Assembly: GCA_946480915.1 (NCBI GenBank)
Contig: CAMLLO010000007.1
Coordinates: 1 to 64,000 of the forward strand
Length of the DNA stretch: 64,000 nt
From: an uncultured Sphingobacteriaceae bacterium
Lineage (GTDB): Bacteria; Bacteroidota; Bacteroidia; Sphingobacteriales; Sphingobacteriaceae
Direction of reading: 5' to 3'
Shown: one piece after another, positions 1 through 7,553 of the stretch
Numbering within the stretch: position 1 is the stretch's first letter
Layout of the letters: every line of letters starts with the position of its first letter
Translations under genes and position numbers: made by a program
Notes under the pieces: model-generated
What the model was told of the DNA's origin: nothing
The model's database searches: none
The model's input: only the letters and a program-made list of their open reading frames with translations

Positions 1-168
1 TCAGGACAAGGTCCATTGTTTTCAGGACAAGGTCCATTGTTTTCAGGACAAGGTCCATTGTTTTCAGGACAAGGTCTATTGTCTTTAGAACAAGCTCCAT
101 TGTTTTTAGTACAAGGTCAATTGTCCTAAAGATAAGGTTCGTTGTCTTCAGGGAAAGTTGTTATTGTA
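1..168. repeat. 21-bp tandem repeat, eight decaying copies
   Basis: Eight consecutive 21-bp units fill bases 1-168. The first three are identical (TCAGGACAAGGTCCATTGTTT), the fourth has a few changes, and units 5-8 diverge progressively. The unit contains short dyads (GGAC-AAG-GTCC and CAA...TTG). Because 21 is a multiple of three, both strands stay open: plus frame 1 reads the heptapeptide SGQGPLF until a TAA at 127-129, and the minus strand reads TMDLVLK repeats from about base 100 out through the left edge. The array may therefore be the end of a repeat protein entering from the left or plain non-coding satellite DNA. The rest of the stretch up to base 379 shows no gene. Confidence 0.85.
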
Positions 169-379
169 TAGAATGAAAAAGAAATCTGTTTTTGGCCGTT
201 TATGCGCTGATAATGGGTTTTTTTGAATATTTGGGTTTAAAATATTCGTTTCTTTGATTATTATCGGGCACTAGATTGCAGCATCCGGCAAACGGTTTTG
301 GCGCAGAACGGTTAGACATATTCAATTTGTAGAAGAATTGCATACGATTTATATAAACATAACAACCCTATAGAAATAC

Positions 380-1276
380 ATGGCATCAGGTTTTTTTGCA
401 ATTCTGGATGATATAACGGCTTTAATGGATGACGTTTCGGTGGCGACGAAAATAGCAACGCGTAAAACCGCCGGCATTTTAGGCGACGATTTGGCTGTCA
501 ATGCAGAAAAAGCAACCGGTTTTCTCTCCTCGCGAGAATTACCAGTGCTTTGGGCTATTACAAAAGGCTCTTTTATAAATAAACTGATAATTGTTCCAAT
601 TGCGTTGTTGCTAAATGCTTTTTTCCCCTCTGCACTTGAAATCGTTTTAATTCTGGGAGGGATTTACCTGGCTTACGAGGGTGTGGAAAAGATAGTGGAG
701 TACTTTTTCCATCGTTCGAAAACCGGGGATGAGGTAATTGAGGAGGTTCAGCAAGGCGATACAGTCGCCGAGAAGTCCAAAATAAAATCTGCCGTAGCAA
801 CAGATTTTATTCTGTCTATCGAGATTGTCATCATTGCTTTAGGAAGTGTGGCTGAAGAAACTTTAACTACTCAAATAGCAACAGTTACGGCTGTGGCTAT
901 ACTGGCGACAGTCGGAGTTTATGGCATTGTCGCGCTTATCGTGAGAATGGATGATGCAGGGTTAAAGCTTATTAAACATTCTAACAACGAAGGTTTGCTA
1001 TTTGTATTAGGCACTTTACTGGTTAAGTCGCTGCCTGTTATTATCAGGATTCTGGCTGTAGTTGGTACTATTGCGTTACTATTAGTTGCCGGTGGCATCT
1101 TTGTTCACAACATCGATTACTTTCACCATCTTTTTCCAGCAATTCCAACCACAATTAAAGAGCTTTTAGTTGGAACGGCTGTCGGTTTGCTCGCGGTAAT
1201 AGTTTTTTCAGGAGCCAGGAAAGGAGTTTCTGCTGTTCAGGCAATGAGGAAGGTAAAAAGGGAAGAGAGTGCCTAA
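380..1276 (+). CDS. DUF808 (YedI-like) inner membrane protein
   Basis: A 298-residue integral membrane protein of the DUF808/YedI family, whose biochemical role is unknown. The N-terminus (MASGFFAILDDITALMDD) with the following VSVATKIATRKTAGILGDD stretch is the family signature. After a soluble N-terminal helix there are several hydrophobic segments, at about residues 64-80, 84-100, 142-160, 165-188, 205-240 and 255-278, separated by a charged loop near 110-138. The length is normal for the family. It stands alone, preceded by the satellite array and followed directly by a palindromic repeat that begins at the stop codon. The family call is strong; the function is unknown. Confidence 0.88.
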   Translation: MASGFFAILDDITALMDDVSVATKIATRKTAGILGDDLAVNAEKATGFLSSRELPVLWAITKGSFINKLIIVPIALLLNAFFPSALEIVLILGGIYLAYEGVEKIVEYFFHRSKTGDEVIEEVQQGDTVAEKSKIKSAVATDFILSIEIVIIALGSVAEETLTTQIATVTAVAILATVGVYGIVALIVRMDDAGLKLIKHSNNEGLLFVLGTLLVKSLPVIIRILAVVGTIALLLVAGGIFVHNIDYFHHLFPAIPTTIKELLVGTAVGLLAVIVFSGARKGVSAVQAMRKVKREESA

Positions 1277-1336
1277 TGGGCGATACAATCGCTGTCCTCG
1301 CTAAATACTCGTTGCAAACGAGCACGATTGAGCCCA
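1276..1336. repeat. Palindromic dispersed repeat, copy A
   Basis: This element starts at the DUF808 stop codon. Its outer arms contain ACAATCG and CGATTG, and its inner part is a perfect hairpin CTCGTT-GCA-AACGAG. A diverged relative lies at 2086-2145, sharing the order GCGATACAATYGCTGT, a TCGCT block, then GTTGCAAAYGAG, and a partial third copy follows it. It looks like a small REP-like intergenic element. It could also serve as an RNA hairpin at the end of the DUF808 transcript, although no T-tract follows. Confidence 0.6.
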
Positions 1337-1362
1337 AAGATTAAGTATAATAACTCCAAGCA

Positions 1363-1869
1363 CTATCCGCCCGGAGTACTCTCTTCGTGCGTCGGTCCGT
1401 ACATTCCGGGTACTTTATTACCGGTGGCCCGCAGGTAAACAATCATTTCGCCGCGGTGGTGGTATATATGGTTGAAAAGGAACCCCCGAATTACAACAGC
1501 TCTGGGCATCGGACCGAGAACAGTACGGTCGCCGACTTTCATTGTCCACTGATCTTGTAAATCTTGCTCGCTTATTGACCGTAGTGCGATCCTGGCTTTT
1601 TCCACATTTTGTTCGAAAAGATCAAGAGTGGCTTTTATATCTGCCGGTTCTCCGCGCTCAAGATGATCTGCTGCCAGGTCATATACATCTTTAGTGAGCG
1701 CTCCCACGTACCAGTAATAAATCGTTGCAATGTGCTGAGCGAGTTCACCCATACTCCATGAAATAGGAGAGGGTTTAAAAGCCAGATCTTTTTCGGGTAC
1801 AGCCTGTAATAATTTTCTTGTGCTGTTTACTTCGTGTTCAAATTCTGCTATTAAAGACGGCAATATCAT
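1363..1869 (-). CDS. DinB-like four-helix bundle protein
   Basis: A 168-residue protein of the DinB/YfiT-like superfamily, small metal-binding helical bundles related to thiol-dependent transferases and DNA-damage-inducible proteins. The three expected histidines are visible: H46 in GELAQHIATIYYW, and H134 and H138 in FNHIYHHRGEM, followed by a RG-E-IVYLRA stretch and a C-terminal loop with PGMYGP, which is common in this family. The length is typical. It appears monocistronic and points toward DUF808. The substrate cannot be predicted; the fold assignment is secure. Confidence 0.85.
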   Translation of the reverse strand: MILPSLIAEFEHEVNSTRKLLQAVPEKDLAFKPSPISWSMGELAQHIATIYYWYVGALTKDVYDLAADHLERGEPADIKATLDLFEQNVEKARIALRSISEQDLQDQWTMKVGDRTVLGPMPRAVVIRGFLFNHIYHHRGEMIVYLRATGNKVPGMYGPTHEESTPGG

Positions 1870-2085
1870 AATCTGTCATTTAAAAATTTCATAACCCAGA
1901 TGTTCATCAAGGCTGTTTGTACTGAATTTGTTATGAACGGGAAAAATATTCTCGCATGGAATACAAACCCTTTTAATATTTGAAAAGTTTGGCAAAGCCG
2001 GGCGTAATTCTTCATGTGATTGCTGCAACAAGTTTCAGGAAAATGGTTCTTGAAGAAACGAATGAATAATGACATAGAGATTGTC

Positions 2086-2192
2086 TAATGAGCGATACAA
2101 TTGCTGTTATCGCTCCAGCTTTGTTGCAAATGAGGGCGATAAAGGGGTCATACAATCGCTGCTCTCGTCCCATCTTTGTTTGCAAAGTATAA
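2086..2192. repeat. Palindromic dispersed repeat, copies B and C
   Basis: The gene-free stretch between the DinB-like gene and the next hypothetical gene (about 390 bases) contains two more versions of the element seen after DUF808. Copy B (about 2086-2145) keeps GCGATACAATTGCTGT and GTTGCAAATGAGGGCGAT. Copy C (about 2146-2192) keeps CATACAATCGCTGCTCTCG and GTTTGCAAAG. The copies are diverged and back to back. The remainder of the stretch has no coding signal that I can recognise. Confidence 0.55.
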
Positions 2193-2262
2193 ACATAAAA
2201 AGGGTGTTTGCGCTATCAGGAAGAGGCACTCATGCCTTGATTACCTACTTTAACGCCCTTTA

Positions 2263-2883
2263 TTAATTGTGAATACTGCTTTTCAACTTGGCCAACTCAT
2301 TCGCCGCTTTTTGAAAATCATTGAACTGTTCCCTTGGAATAAACATCAGTATTTTGTTCGTATAATGTTGAGATATGTGTTTGCTTCCTTTTGTAACGAT
2401 AATTTTATTGTGCTTGGAAGCCTGCTCAAAGAATAATGATGCTTTCACTAACTCTGAGTTTTCTAGTTCTACTTTAAGTTTGTTCGGAATATATGTTTCC
2501 CACTTGATGTCTGAATATGTATCAGTTTTGTTTTGGGTGTTGCCAGCATTAAGTTCAAGTGTCTGCGTCGCGATTATATATTTCGTCTTTGTAAACTTTA
2601 CATTATTGACAATTTCAGATTGAAGTGCTTTCCCTTCAGAGTTTTCAAGGATATCCGAAAGCAACGAAATAATCATCTTTTCATTCTGGTCTTTGGATAT
2701 TTTGGCCTCTTCGGGTCTGAAATGTCTTTCATGTTGGTTGATATTGAAAGGATGGACATAAGATATTTCGCGTAAGTCATTTTTGAACAGTCCATTGGAG
2801 GAAATTTGGAAAAAATTACCTGGACTATTTACGATAAGGGCAAAAGTGATTGTAAATAGGGAGAATGCATTTAAAGGACTCAT
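2263..2883 (-). CDS. Hypothetical protein, possibly secreted
   Basis: A 206-residue reading frame that I do not recognise. The N-terminus begins MSPLNAFSLFTITFALIVNSPG, a hydrophobic stretch that could be a signal peptide or anchor although it lacks a basic n-region. The remainder is hydrophilic and lysine/asparagine rich, with plausible helices (EKMIISLLSDILENSEGKALQSEIVNNVKF) and a C-terminal segment with REQFNDFQKAANELAKLK. It is long for a chance frame in AT-rich DNA, and its composition looks like a real protein. There are no recognisable neighbours. The 280 bases between it and tspO show no convincing gene. Confidence 0.55.
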   Translation of the reverse strand: MSPLNAFSLFTITFALIVNSPGNFFQISSNGLFKNDLREISYVHPFNINQHERHFRPEEAKISKDQNEKMIISLLSDILENSEGKALQSEIVNNVKFTKTKYIIATQTLELNAGNTQNKTDTYSDIKWETYIPNKLKVELENSELVKASLFFEQASKHNKIIVTKGSKHISQHYTNKILMFIPREQFNDFQKAANELAKLKSSIHN

Positions 2884-3163
2884 ATTCTAAATTTATTGAG
2901 GCTAAAAATCTTTTTTCATTCAAAGAATGCCTGTTTATAAATGTATTATATTTTGTGGAAAATATAATACAGAGTTTTTACATAAAAGATACTTCCGAAA
3001 AAATCAGATGCCCTGGTTTGTGTCCATTAAAAGTAATAATATCTTACATGCGCTTGCAGATGACTTCCGCGGCAAAACAACCCACAATAAAACAAATCAG
3101 AAAAAGCACTCGTCATATCCAATCTAATTGTGACTTTTTGTGTTAACGATAGGAAAGCGATAA

Positions 3164-3640
3164 ATGAATTTCAGAAATCTAATCCCCTTAATAATTTGTA
3201 TTTCGATTCCGTTACTGACCGGGGGAATCGCCGGTTTGGTGACCTCATCGAATATCGAAAGCTGGTATGCTTACCTGGAGAAGCCTCTGTTTAATCCACC
3301 AAACTGGCTGTTCGGACCCGTTTGGACAACTCTGTATATTCTCATGGGCATTTCGTTGTTTATCATCTGGAAGCAGCCTGACACGGCGAAGCGGAAGTCG
3401 GCGCTTCAGATGTTCTTCGTTCAGCTCTTTCTGAATTTCGCCTGGAGCTTTATCTTTTTTTACTTTCACCAAACGGGAGCAGCCCTGCTCGAGATAATAA
3501 TCCTATGGGTCGCGATATCGATGATGATAATCGCTTTCTACCGCTTAAACCGATGGGCAGCATATTTGCAGATCCCTTACCTGGCCTGGGTGACATTTGC
3601 GAGCGTTCTCAATGCATCGATTTGGTATCTTAATAAATAG
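3164..3640 (+). CDS. tspO: TspO/MBR family protein
   Basis: A 158-residue five-helix membrane protein of the TspO/peripheral benzodiazepine receptor family, which binds tetrapyrroles and sterol-like ligands and is linked to stress and porphyrin handling. Visible landmarks are an N-terminal membrane segment, WYAYLEKPLFNPPNWLFGPVW followed by TLYILMGISL (the classic WY..L.KP...PP..vF...W.ilY..MG motif), and the C-terminal AAYLQIPYLAWVTFASVLN-SIWYLN signature that forms the ligand pocket. Length and order match the family fully. It is monocistronic. Confidence 0.95.
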   Translation: MNFRNLIPLIICISIPLLTGGIAGLVTSSNIESWYAYLEKPLFNPPNWLFGPVWTTLYILMGISLFIIWKQPDTAKRKSALQMFFVQLFLNFAWSFIFFYFHQTGAALLEIIILWVAISMMIIAFYRLNRWAAYLQIPYLAWVTFASVLNASIWYLNK

Positions 3641-3689
3641 CTGTCGCTAAATTTGAGATGTCTTGAACGAAACTCTAATAATGAGAGGC

Positions 3690-3905
3690 GACTCTGCGAT
3701 TTTTCGCCTTTTTTATTTTCAGATGTTTTTAATTGCAGCTTCATCATGATGTCCGTCTGCTTGTCATCGCCTAATTGGAAAATATGCTGATCAAATTCAA
3801 CAAATCCATTCTTTTTATAAAAATTTTGGGTTTTCTTCCCAAACACCCAGCCAAACATAGTCGGCATTTGCCTGTTTTGCATTTTCGTTGCAAATGATTT
3901 AGGGG
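3690..3905 (-). pseudogene. Broken GNAT acetyltransferase remnant
   Basis: On the minus strand the DNA spells the typical C-terminal half of a GNAT N-acetyltransferase, but in two frames. One frame reads NENAKQANADYVWLGVWE just after an upstream stop. The other continues NFYKKNGFVEFDQHIFQLGD and DKQTDIMMKLQL. The junction lies near 3840-3850, where one frame runs into TAA. The N-terminal half with most of the acetyl-CoA fold is missing. I infer a decayed gene with a frameshift and a 5' deletion. The GNAT family call rests on the ADYvWLGVWE...FYkKnGFv pattern and is fairly safe. Confidence 0.65.
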
Positions 3906-4023
3906 ACTCTATGAATTACGATTATCGTTTAGTAATAAATGTACTTAGCCACCGACTTCATTCCCGCTAATGCGGAAATCTTAATGCTCATTCCTCTTCT
4001 TTTTCCCGGTAAAGCGCATTACG

Positions 4024-4044
4024 ATTGCCGATCGGATCGGCAAT
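4024..4044. repeat. Perfect 21-bp palindrome
   Basis: ATTGCCGATC, one central G, then GATCGGCAAT: ten perfectly paired bases on each side. It lies in a roughly 270-base stretch between the GNAT remnant and the VOC gene that otherwise shows only another short dyad near 3963-3977 and no gene. It may be an operator or part of a decayed repeat, and no adjacent promoter assigns it to a gene. Confidence 0.5.
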
Positions 4045-4177
4045 GACGAGACTTCTAAGAATTACTATTATTGTTCTGGAATGACGATCTGGGAAAGACC
4101 ACGGCGCACTTCAATCACCCTCCGCTCATCACGAAAATAAACTACGCATTATTCATCCCATTTGAGCGACCTCAGCC

Positions 4178-4681
4178 TCATTTCTTCATTTGCTCAATAG
4201 CGATCCAGCCTTCAGGCGTGATGCCCATAATCTCGGTGGCAACTCCCAGCGTTTGATAGGTATCGAAGAAAGCCATTCGGGCAATCGGGTGGTCCACTTC
4301 GCTGATTACCGCATAACCCTGATCGCGCAGGTCTGTGGTGACACGTTCGAAATCGCTAACCGGCAAACGGAATGCCATGTGCTGTGTGCCGCCTGCAGGA
4401 TACCTGGCGAGGTAGTCGTGGAACATGCTTTGGCCCGAAAGAGGCTGGACGAGCTCGATGAAGGCGCCTCCATTATAGGTTTGGGTGGTCAGCCATTCGC
4501 CGGCTACAGCCTCACCATAATAAGTCATGTCCAGATCTTGTGCGCGAATATGTTGTGGTGAGGGAAAACCGGCGATGCCCAGGGTGTTCGAAAGGAATTG
4601 CACTGCGGCGTGGATATCGGGCACCGCCCAGCCAATCTGAGCGAATTCAAGTCCGGCGATGGTGTTGTTGATACTATTCAT
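4178..4681 (-). CDS. VOC (glyoxalase/bleomycin-resistance fold) protein
   Basis: A 167-residue vicinal-oxygen-chelate protein. Two beta-alpha-beta-beta-beta modules are visible: the first from EFAQIGWAVPDIHAAVQFLSN to GGAFIELVQP, the second from GGTQHMAFRLPVSDFERVTTDL to EIMGITPEGW. Potential metal ligands are E in FIELVQP, H in TQHMAF and E in VATEIMG, which resembles the methylmalonyl-CoA epimerase-like subgroup, but the substrate cannot be named. The gene is monocistronic on the minus strand, and the start ATG at 4681 gives a complete first strand. Confidence 0.8.
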   Translation of the reverse strand: MNSINNTIAGLEFAQIGWAVPDIHAAVQFLSNTLGIAGFPSPQHIRAQDLDMTYYGEAVAGEWLTTQTYNGGAFIELVQPLSGQSMFHDYLARYPAGGTQHMAFRLPVSDFERVTTDLRDQGYAVISEVDHPIARMAFFDTYQTLGVATEIMGITPEGWIAIEQMKK

Positions 4682-4926
4682 ATTGTTGCGGTTTTTTAAT
4701 TCTTGAACAAAGTTATAGGGGATGGGTTTCTAGCGTCGGGGGCATTCGCGGCAATATGAGGGTGCTTTGCGAAATCTGTATGTGTACAGTGGGGTGGTAT
4801 CCATCCCGGCAGAGCGTAGAATTCTCACAGAACAACTACTTCTTTCCAGGTGCTTCTCAAAAAATTATAGGCGAGAACAAAACCGCCAAAAAAATCTTTT
4901 TAGTTTAAATCAAGAAAAATAAAACT

Positions 4927-6021
4927 ATGGAAGCGGTAAGAGCAACAGCAGAAGGAGGAATTCATTTGAGAGTAAGAGAGGTAAAGGCCTTTGGTACAGA
5001 AGCCGCAGAGACCGACTTACAACCGTTAAACATAAAAAGACGGACGCCAACTCCGCACGATGTAGAGATCGAAATACTGTATTGCGGTGTTTGCCATTCG
5101 GATCTTCACACTGCCAGAAATGAGTGGCACTTTACCAGCTACCCATGTGTGCCAGGCCATGAGATCGTCGGTAGAGTTGTCAATGTTGGGGATCATGTCA
5201 GCAAGTTTAAACTAGGGGACGTCGCTGCTGTGGGTTGTATGGTAGACAGCTGCCGCGAATGCGAGCACTGCAAGGAGGGGCTGGAACAATATTGCGAACA
5301 AGGTAATACCGGTACCTATAATTCACCAGATAAGCACTTAGGCACTCAGACCTTTGGCGGCTATTCAGAAAGTATCATTGTGGATGAAAACTATGTGTTA
5401 CGGGTGCCAGAAAACCTTGATCTGGCCGCTACTGCTCCGCTGTTATGTGCAGGTATAACTACCTATTCGCCTCTCAAGCACTGGAATGTTGGTCCGGGCA
5501 AAAGAGTAGGTATTGTTGGTATCGGTGGTCTGGGACACATGGGTGTAAAAATCGCGAAGGCGATGGGTGCAGAAGTGATCGTGTTTACAACATCGGTGTC
5601 AAAGTTCGGCGATGCAGAACGTCTGGGTGCTGATGATGTGGTGCTTTCAACAAGCGAAGAACAAATGCAACGATATGCTGGCAAGCTTCATTTCGTTTTG
5701 GATGCGGTGTCGGCAAATCATGACATCAATGCCTACTTAAACCTCTTGAAAGTAGATGGTTCCCTCGCCCTGGTTGGCGCTCCCGAACGACCGCTTCCTG
5801 TGGCTGCATTCAGCCTCATTCCTGCAAGAAGGAGCTTTGCCGGGTCTATGATCGGTGGCATAGCCGAAACTCAGGAAATGCTCGATTTCTGTGGCAAGCA
5901 TAACATTGTTTCGGATATCGAAATGATCGATATTCAGCAAATAAATGAAGCTTATGACCGTTTATTGAAGGGCGACGTTAAGTATCGGTTTGTTATAGAC
6001 ATGGCTTCTTTAAAGAGATAA
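4927..6021 (+). CDS. Zinc-dependent NAD(P) alcohol dehydrogenase, CAD/YahK type
   Basis: A medium-chain zinc alcohol dehydrogenase of the cinnamyl-alcohol-dehydrogenase group (YahK/AdhA-like), interconverting aldehydes and alcohols with NADP(H). Seen in sequence: catalytic-zinc motif CGVCHSDLH and PGHEIVG, structural-zinc cysteines in CRECEHCKEGLEQYC, and a Rossmann signature GIGGLGHMGVKIAKAMGAEV. The family usually starts only a few residues before KAFG. An in-frame TTG at 4966-4968, preceded by GGAGGA (4954-4959), would give that length, so the true start may be there rather than the ATG at 4927. It ends one base before an SDR gene, which suggests an operon. Confidence 0.92.
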   Translation: MEAVRATAEGGIHLRVREVKAFGTEAAETDLQPLNIKRRTPTPHDVEIEILYCGVCHSDLHTARNEWHFTSYPCVPGHEIVGRVVNVGDHVSKFKLGDVAAVGCMVDSCRECEHCKEGLEQYCEQGNTGTYNSPDKHLGTQTFGGYSESIIVDENYVLRVPENLDLAATAPLLCAGITTYSPLKHWNVGPGKRVGIVGIGGLGHMGVKIAKAMGAEVIVFTTSVSKFGDAERLGADDVVLSTSEEQMQRYAGKLHFVLDAVSANHDINAYLNLLKVDGSLALVGAPERPLPVAAFSLIPARRSFAGSMIGGIAETQEMLDFCGKHNIVSDIEMIDIQQINEAYDRLLKGDVKYRFVIDMASLKR

Positions 6022-6022
6022 T

Positions 6023-6757
6023 ATGGCGAGGGTATTTATTACCGGATCTGCAGACGGACTCGGCCAACTGTCGGCGAAACGGCTGATAGGACAAGGGCAT
6101 ACGGTTGTACTACATGCACGCAATGCTAAACGGGGACGCGATGCCCTGGAGATGACTCCGCAGGCTGAATCGGTTTTAACCGGAGATTTGTCAAGCGTTG
6201 AAGAAACAATACACCTCGCTACTGAAGCGAACAAACTGGGAGGATTTGATGCCGTTATTCACAACGCCGGAGTATACCAGGCCGCGGCAAACGATGTTTT
6301 CACTGTCAATACGCTGGCACCTTATATTCTTACGTGCCTGATGCAAAAGCCAAAGCGATTGATCTATCTGAGCTCAGGAATGCATTTACAAGGAAGTTCG
6401 AAACTAGACAGCTTAAAATCTGACACGGGTAGTATTTCGTATTCAGATTCTAAGCTCCATGTCTTAATGCTTTCTAAAATAGTAGCAAGGAAATGGACAG
6501 ACGTTTATTCCAATGCAGTTGATCCGGGCTGGGTACCAACAAAGATGGGTGGGGCTGGTGCACCTGATGATCTGCAAAAAGGATATGAAACACAGGTGTG
6601 GTTGGCTGTAAGTGATGATCAAAAAGCAAAAGTAAGTGATCGTTATTTTTTTCATCAAAAAGAACGTCGCTATAACCCCGAAGCCGATGATATACTATTA
6701 CAGGAGAGATTTTTGAAGATATGCAATGAGATCACCGGTGTTCCATTTAATGAATAA
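6023..6757 (+). CDS. SDR family NAD(P)-dependent oxidoreductase
   Basis: A 244-residue short-chain dehydrogenase/reductase. The N-terminus has a Rossmann glycine motif FITGSADGLGQ, then GDLSS, the structural HNAGVY (variant of NNAG), a serine in LIYLSSGMH, and the catalytic YSDSKLH (YxxxK). VDPGWVPTKM is the usual PG motif after the active site. The C-terminus (RYFFHQKERRYNPEADD) resembles SDRs often annotated as retinol-dehydrogenase or oxidoreductase-like in soil bacteria. It follows the alcohol dehydrogenase with a single-base gap, so the two probably act on the same carbonyl/alcohol substrate pool. Confidence 0.88.
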   Translation: MARVFITGSADGLGQLSAKRLIGQGHTVVLHARNAKRGRDALEMTPQAESVLTGDLSSVEETIHLATEANKLGGFDAVIHNAGVYQAAANDVFTVNTLAPYILTCLMQKPKRLIYLSSGMHLQGSSKLDSLKSDTGSISYSDSKLHVLMLSKIVARKWTDVYSNAVDPGWVPTKMGGAGAPDDLQKGYETQVWLAVSDDQKAKVSDRYFFHQKERRYNPEADDILLQERFLKICNEITGVPFNE

Positions 6758-6965
6758 GTATCATGAATGTTGTTGTAATGAAGAACTGTGATAGGTCGTA
6801 AACAGACTATTATTTGTCGCATACTCACCCATTCAATATCCGTTTTTACTATCATATTTGCAAAGCAATTTGATATAAATCACGATCAGGCGGTGGAGCA
6901 GGCACCACTAAAAAAAACGGGCGAACCGAAAGCCAAACGTTAGGAACAAATAAAAAAATATTTTT

Positions 6966-7415
6966 ATGGCAGACAACAAAGTTTCATTGCACAGAGTTAT
7001 AAAGGCCTCTCCAGAAAAGGTATACCGTGCCTTCACAGAAGCACTGGCGATTGCCTCATGGGTGCCGCCCTATGGTTTTCTTTGCTCGGTACACGACATG
7101 AACGTGCAGGTAGGCGGGATCTATAAAATGTCGTTTCAAAATTTCACTACGGGCAAAAGTCACTCATTTGGTGGGGAATACTTGGAGGTAAAACCCAACG
7201 AGTTTCTGAAGTATACCGACAAATTTGACGATCCTAATATGCCGGGCGTTATGACGACCTCCGTTTGGATTCAAAAGACGTCGGTAGGTACAGATCTGAA
7301 AGTGCTGCAGGAAGGGATACCCGCTGTTATACCGGTGGAAATGTGTTACCTCGGTTGGCAGGAATCGTTGGAAAAATTAATTAAGCTGGTGGAACCCGAA
7401 ATACCGGATGCCTGA
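6966..7415 (+). CDS. SRPBCC (AHSA1-like) domain protein
   Basis: A 149-residue START/Bet v 1-fold protein of the activator-of-Hsp90-ATPase/SRPBCC superfamily. It opens with the typical VSLHRVIKASPEKVYRAFTE, followed by the W-containing ASWVPPYGF loop, GGIYKMSF, GEYLEVKPNEFLKYTDKF and a C-terminal GWQESLEKLIKLVEP helix. Such proteins bind hydrophobic ligands or are of unknown function. It is separated from the SDR by about 200 bases without visible features and ends just before a strong hairpin pair, so it is probably its own transcript. Confidence 0.88.
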   Translation: MADNKVSLHRVIKASPEKVYRAFTEALAIASWVPPYGFLCSVHDMNVQVGGIYKMSFQNFTTGKSHSFGGEYLEVKPNEFLKYTDKFDDPNMPGVMTTSVWIQKTSVGTDLKVLQEGIPAVIPVEMCYLGWQESLEKLIKLVEPEIPDA

Positions 7416-7420
7416 TTCAC

Positions 7421-7489
7421 GACATAGGTCTTAGCTGATGCTAAGACCTATGTCTTAAAATAAAAAAAGTCTTAGCTGATGCTAAGACT
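7421..7489. terminator. Twin hairpins between convergent genes
   Basis: Hairpin 1 is a perfect 15-bp stem GACATAGGTCTTAGC (7421-7435) with loop TGAT and its complement to 7454. Hairpin 2 is AGTCTTAGC (7468-7476), loop TGAT, GCTAAGACT to 7489. The two share the GTCTTAGC-TGAT-GCTAAGAC core. Read on the minus strand, hairpin 2 is followed by seven T residues, a good intrinsic terminator for the GH28 gene. Hairpin 1 closes the plus-strand SRPBCC transcript with only a weak T-tract. Confidence 0.75.
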
Positions 7490-7553
7490 CAAAACACCGT
7501 ACCTTGTTCAGAAAATGCTTAATGCTTTTCTGTCAGCAGGTCGTAAGCGAAAA

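Noticed and set aside
1866..2075. 69-codon minus-strand frame next to the DinB-like gene
   Set aside because: Composition is unlike a protein family, it has no recognisable motif, and it lies in repeat-bearing DNA.
2865..3146. 93-codon plus-strand frame before tspO
   Set aside because: It overlaps the start of the minus-strand hypothetical gene and shows low-complexity, non-conserved-looking sequence; not enough support.
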